Shown here piece by piece: positions 61,104 to 64,000 of a stretch of 64,000 bases of DNA. The notes below the pieces were generated by a model. It made no database searches, was not told the origin of the DNA, and saw nothing but the letters and a program-made list of their open reading frames with translations. Positions within the stretch are counted from its first letter, which is position 1, and every line of letters begins with the position of its first letter. The translations under genes and the position numbers were made by a program. This DNA is from Cellulophaga sp. RHA19 (GTDB lineage Bacteria; Bacteroidota; Bacteroidia; Flavobacteriales; Flavobacteriaceae). The stretch is taken from positions 3,107,001 through 3,171,000 of the forward strand of contig NZ_PHUL01000001.1 of NCBI RefSeq assembly GCF_002813425.1, in the 5' to 3' direction.

Positions 61104-61751
61104 ATGCAGCTTACAGAAAAAGAAGTAACTTATACTACAACTAACTCTTACGCTACTCTTAATACCTTAACCAAGGATACTAAAAACGTATGGCTTGTAT
61201 GTCACGGAATTGGTTATTTAAGTAAATATTTTCTACGTTACTTTAAAGAACTTAATACCAAAGAAAATTACATAATTGCACCACAAGCACCATCTAAATA
61301 TTACTTAAACAATAAGTTTACCCATATTGGCGCAAGTTGGCTTACTAGAGAAAATACCGTTGCAGAAACAAAAAATATTATAACATATTTAAACACCGTT
61401 TACAAAACAGAAAACATCCCTGAACATACTAATTTTATAGTATTAGGGTATTCCCAAGGAGTATCTGTTGTTACAAGATGGTTAGCTCAGGAAAAAATTA
61501 AATGCAACCACTTTGTGTTATATGCTGGTACTGTGCCAAAAGAACTCTCTAAAGAAGACTTTACTTACCTAAGTGATAATAAAACAAAAACTACTTATAT
61601 AGTGGGTGATGAAGATGCTTATTTTGATGATGATCGCAAGCAGTTAGAAAAAATAAGAATTAAAAACATTATAGACCCTAACACCAACTTTATAACTTTT
61701 AAAGGAGTACACGAAGTAAAAAAAGAAATAATAAATTCTTTAGTAGAATAA
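61104..61751 (+). CDS. alpha/beta hydrolase (phospholipase/carboxylesterase-like)
   Basis: A 215-residue cytoplasmic hydrolase. Nucleophile Ser117 in VLGYSQGVS, probable acid in YIVGDEDAYFDD, His203 in KGVHEVKK; oxyanion-side motif LVCHGIGYLS. It resembles the PF02230-type esterases rather than MenH. It is divergent from the menF unit and ends 6 bases from the convergent gene at 61757. Confidence 0.82.
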   Translation: MQLTEKEVTYTTTNSYATLNTLTKDTKNVWLVCHGIGYLSKYFLRYFKELNTKENYIIAPQAPSKYYLNNKFTHIGASWLTRENTVAETKNIITYLNTVYKTENIPEHTNFIVLGYSQGVSVVTRWLAQEKIKCNHFVLYAGTVPKELSKEDFTYLSDNKTKTTYIVGDEDAYFDDDRKQLEKIRIKNIIDPNTNFITFKGVHEVKKEIINSLVE

Positions 61752-61756
61752 ACGAT

Positions 61757-62179
61757 TCACATAGAATCATATACACCTAGACTTATCAACTTTTCACTAA
61801 AATGATTAATTAAATTTTTAGTAGAGTTAATACTCATCGCAGTAGTTTCTTTATCATTAAAATACCTACTTTCACCATACTCTTCAGTATTAATAACTTC
61901 TAGTAACTCTCTTTCTTTTTTCAACAAAATAGATAATCTAGTTTCTGCAATCTTAACTAACAAGTATATCATCTCAATTAAATTTGAAAACTTAATATTA
62001 TATGAGTTCTCTTGATCAAAACAAACTAAATTATAAACATCTTGGTTATCTGAAGAATTCTCTTCTTTACATAAGTCTTCTAAAATTATTCCAGTATTTT
62101 TAATCTGTTTATAGAATCTAAACTTATATAAAACTACAATTTTGTTATAAATGTCTAATTTAAAATTATATAACTCCAT
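61757..62179 (-). CDS. hypothetical helical protein
   Basis: A 140-residue protein I do not recognise. Mostly helical and charged, no signal peptide; residues about 60-90 (KFSNLIEMIYLLVKIAETRL) may form an amphipathic helix. It starts 33 bases after the stop of the next gene upstream on the same strand. Low hydrophobicity and lack of motifs give no function. Confidence 0.6.
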   Translation of the reverse strand: MELYNFKLDIYNKIVVLYKFRFYKQIKNTGIILEDLCKEENSSDNQDVYNLVCFDQENSYNIKFSNLIEMIYLLVKIAETRLSILLKKERELLEVINTEEYGESRYFNDKETTAMSINSTKNLINHFSEKLISLGVYDSM

Positions 62180-62211
62180 TTAAACACAAAAAAATATCTT
62201 AATACATAAAA

Positions 62212-63156
62212 TTATTGCTTAACAGTTTTCTCTTCAGTAGATATTTCTTCTTCTGGATAATACTCTATCTTACGTGTAGTATACGTATTGTCTGGTGATA
62301 TTACCTGTTTAATCCAGTTTCCTTTATCACCGTCAAACTGGTGCATATAGGTTATTTCTTTAGTTGTTTTACCTTTTGTTACTGTTATCTTATCTATAAC
62401 TAGTTCTTCTGGCTTGTAGGTGTAAGTTTCTTTTTTATCAAAAACAAATTTAGACTCTGTAGCATCTGGCACAAAGTAATCTTTATAAATAATAGTACCA
62501 TTTTCTTTACTAACTACTTCCTCTGCCTTTAAAGGTTTGCCATCTAAGAATTGCTTGGTTAAAACCGTTTTTATTTTTTCGTTTTTTGTATTTGTCTTGT
62601 ATGATTCTCTAACAGATTTTAAAATTTTTCCGTTTAAGTAAAATGCTTGTTCTTTTTCGTTATCTGTGGTAGTGTACTTTATTGTGGTTTCATCTACCTC
62701 TTCATTATTAATACGCTTAATTACTATTAATTTGTCATCAGCATCAAACTCATACTCATACTGGTCTAAAAACTTTTTACTATATGTAAGTATCTTCTCT
62801 GTAATATGTTTGTTATTGGTAGTATCTATTTTAAGAATATGAGCTATAGATGTGCTTTTATCAAAAACACCATCTCTATAGTTTTCTAGACGTTTTTCTA
62901 AAATCTCGTTGTTCTTGTACCTGTAGTATGTTATACTGTAATCTTGGTCTGTATAACGTGTAATGGACTTATTTAACTTTCCATCCTTATTAAAGTAAAA
63001 TTCCTCTTTACCGTACTTAGTAATTACGGTACTCTTTTTAACATTGCCAACTAAATTAAAATCTGCTTTTGTAAAAATACGTAACTCTTGTGCGCCTATA
63101 GAAAAAGGCAATAGAAAAATAGCTAATAAGTACAGATGGTGTTTGGTTAACGTCAT
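62212..63156 (-). CDS. exported protein with repeated beta motifs (unknown)
   Basis: A 314-residue secreted protein: signal peptide (to about IGAQ), then repeated short beta-rich motifs such as FYFNKDGKLNKSITRYTD, YEFDADDKLIVIKRI and KYTTTDNEKEQAFYLNGKIL. The pattern resembles YD/RHS-like or MORN-like repeats but I cannot assign it. Charged Lys/Glu-rich composition. It lies between the hypothetical gene and dnaK on the same strand, with the dnaK terminator upstream. Confidence 0.78.
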   Translation of the reverse strand: MTLTKHHLYLLAIFLLPFSIGAQELRIFTKADFNLVGNVKKSTVITKYGKEEFYFNKDGKLNKSITRYTDQDYSITYYRYKNNEILEKRLENYRDGVFDKSTSIAHILKIDTTNNKHITEKILTYSKKFLDQYEYEFDADDKLIVIKRINNEEVDETTIKYTTTDNEKEQAFYLNGKILKSVRESYKTNTKNEKIKTVLTKQFLDGKPLKAEEVVSKENGTIIYKDYFVPDATESKFVFDKKETYTYKPEELVIDKITVTKGKTTKEITYMHQFDGDKGNWIKQVISPDNTYTTRKIEYYPEEEISTEEKTVKQ

Positions 63157-63224
63157 ACTCCAAAATTAGGCTATTTATTAGTTATAAAAAATTAAATAGA
63201 AGGTAAAACATTACTTTTAATTAC

Positions 63225-63260
63225 TAAAAAACCCACTAAAAATTAATTTAGTGGGTTTTT
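63225..63260 (-). terminator. terminator of dnaK
   Basis: Minus strand: AAAACCCACTAAA and TTTAGTGGGTTTT arms followed by T's, about 20 bases after the dnaK stop. Confidence 0.9.
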
Positions 63261-63279
63261 ATATGGTAAGTTAAAAATG

Positions 63280-64000
63280 TTACTTTACTTCTTCAAAGTC
63301 TACATCTTCTACATCATCACCTTCTTTTGCTTCTGCACCAGCATCTGGTCCTGGAGCTGCACCGCCTTGAGCTTCTGCTTGGGCTTTGTACATTTCTTCA
63401 GAAGCACCTTTCCAAGCTTCATTAATTTTATCTAAAGCCGGAGTAATAACTGCTAAGTCTTTAGTTTCGTAAGCTTTCTTTAATTCTTCTAAAGCTTCTT
63501 CTACTGGTTTCTTATTGTTATCAGAGATTTTATCTCCAAACTCTTTTAATTGCTTTTCTGTTTGGAAAATCATTCCGTCTGCTTCATTTAATTTATCAGC
63601 AGTTTCTTTAGCTTTCTTATCTGCTTCTGCATTAGCTTCAGCTTCAGCTTTCATTTTCTTGATTTCTTCTTCAGTTAAACCAGAAGAAGCTTCAATTCTA
63701 ATGTCTTGCGTCTTGTTAGTAGCTTTATCTGTAGCAGATACTTTAATAATACCGTTAGCATCAATATCAAAAGTTACTTCAATTTGCGGAGTACCTCTTT
63801 GTGCTGGTGGAATACCATCTAAATGAAAACGACCTATTGTCTTGTTATCATTAGCCATTGGACGCTCACCTTGTAAAACGTGTATTTCTACAGATGGCTG
63901 ATTGTCTGCTGCCGTAGAGAACACTTGAGACTTTTTAGTTGGTATTGTAGTGTTAGCTTCTATTAACTTAGTCATTACACTACCCATAGTTTCTATACCT
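63280..64000 (-). CDS. dnaK: molecular chaperone DnaK, C-terminal part
   Basis: The 3' end of Hsp70, running off the right edge. Visible: end of the nucleotide-binding/linker region ([20 protein letters not shown]), the substrate-binding beta domain ([39 protein letters not shown]), the helical lid (about 100 residues) and the disordered Gly/Ala-rich tail ending [14 protein letters not shown], the EEVK motif typical of DnaK. The upstream part is not in the window, so length cannot be judged. Confidence 0.96.
   Translation of the reverse strand, partial: GIETMGSVMTKLIEANTTIPTKKSQVFSTAADNQPSVEIHVLQGERPMANDNKTIGRFHLDGIPPAQRGTPQIEVTFDIDANGIIKVSATDKATNKTQDIRIEASSGLTEEEIKKMKAEAEANAEADKKAKETADKLNEADGMIFQTEKQLKEFGDKISDNNKKPVEEALEELKKAYETKDLAVITPALDKINEAWKGASEEMYKAQAEAQGGAAPGPDAGAEAKEGDDVEDVDFEEVK

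Noticed and set aside
61104..61751. Alpha/beta hydrolase as MenH of the menaquinone pathway
   Set aside because: The nucleophile context GYSQG and overall type fit small esterases better, and the gene points away from the men genes.
63515..63826. Open frame on the plus strand inside dnaK
   Set aside because: Shadow of the strongly biased dnaK coding strand; no promoter or conserved protein features.
1..64000. tRNA, rRNA, insertion sequence, prophage, CRISPR or defence genes
   Set aside because: No transposase, integrase, capsid, Cas or restriction proteins, and no clover-leaf or rRNA segments were recognised by eye; a computed search would be needed to exclude small RNAs.

Overview
The window is ordinary chromosomal DNA from a member of the Bacteroidota, almost certainly a (probably marine) Flavobacteriaceae. 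The evidence is low GC, promoter-like TAnnTTTG boxes with very few Shine-Dalgarno sites, paired carboxypeptidase-regulatory/TonB-dependent outer-membrane receptors, a menaquinone pathway, and small families typical of this group (DUF4834, DUF2853, CAL67264-type membrane protein, YfhO, CvfB). I cannot name the genus. I see no rRNA or tRNA gene, CRISPR array, insertion sequence, prophage or recognisable defence island.

Layout. 1-7.1 kb: DNA repair and stress genes (PhnP-like hydrolase end, a large conserved protein of unknown function, bcp, a cysteine-free endonuclease III, an ECF sigma factor with a tiny downstream ORF, uvrA). 7.2-15.1 kb: envelope genes (Arg-rich exported protein; flippase, glycosyltransferase and YfhO in one overlapping unit; DUF4834; outer-membrane transporter-like protein). 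15.2-28.9 kb: a GNAT protein, a cysteine-synthase-like gene next to an alpha-oxoamine synthase (candidate sulfonolipid module), an S9 peptidase lipoprotein, ybaB, a thioredoxin-like protein, an OmpA-family protein, threonine aldolase, a zinc metalloprotease, prfB with its +1 frameshift, and arsC-like. 29-37.5 kb: two paralogous TonB-dependent receptors separated by a small membrane-protein gene, fumC and a coiled-coil membrane protein. 37.6-47.7 kb: GNAT, a frameshifted lipoprotein metallo-hydrolase, ettA, an oxidoreductase, an acyl-CoA carboxylase beta subunit, an MFS transporter with no normal start, and a VWA protein fused to a receptor-like N-terminus. 47.8-61 kb: menaquinone genes (menE, menC, menA, menD, menF, a hotdog thioesterase) interleaved with a CPBP protease, a UPF0173 hydrolase and a histidine kinase/LytTR regulator pair; menB is not in the window. 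61-64 kb: a hydrolase, two unknown proteins and the 3' end of dnaK.

Most genes are core and well conserved. The best leads are the 5' leader of the second receptor gene (32403-32569), where three short complementary segments could form alternative RNA structures; the candidate sulfonolipid gene pair; the barrel-less plug protein beside the receptor/VWA fusion; exported proteins with very basic tails, two behind sigma-54-like promoters; the single-base frameshift in a lipoprotein signal peptide; and the small ORF tied to the sigma factor. No obviously new multi-gene system was found.
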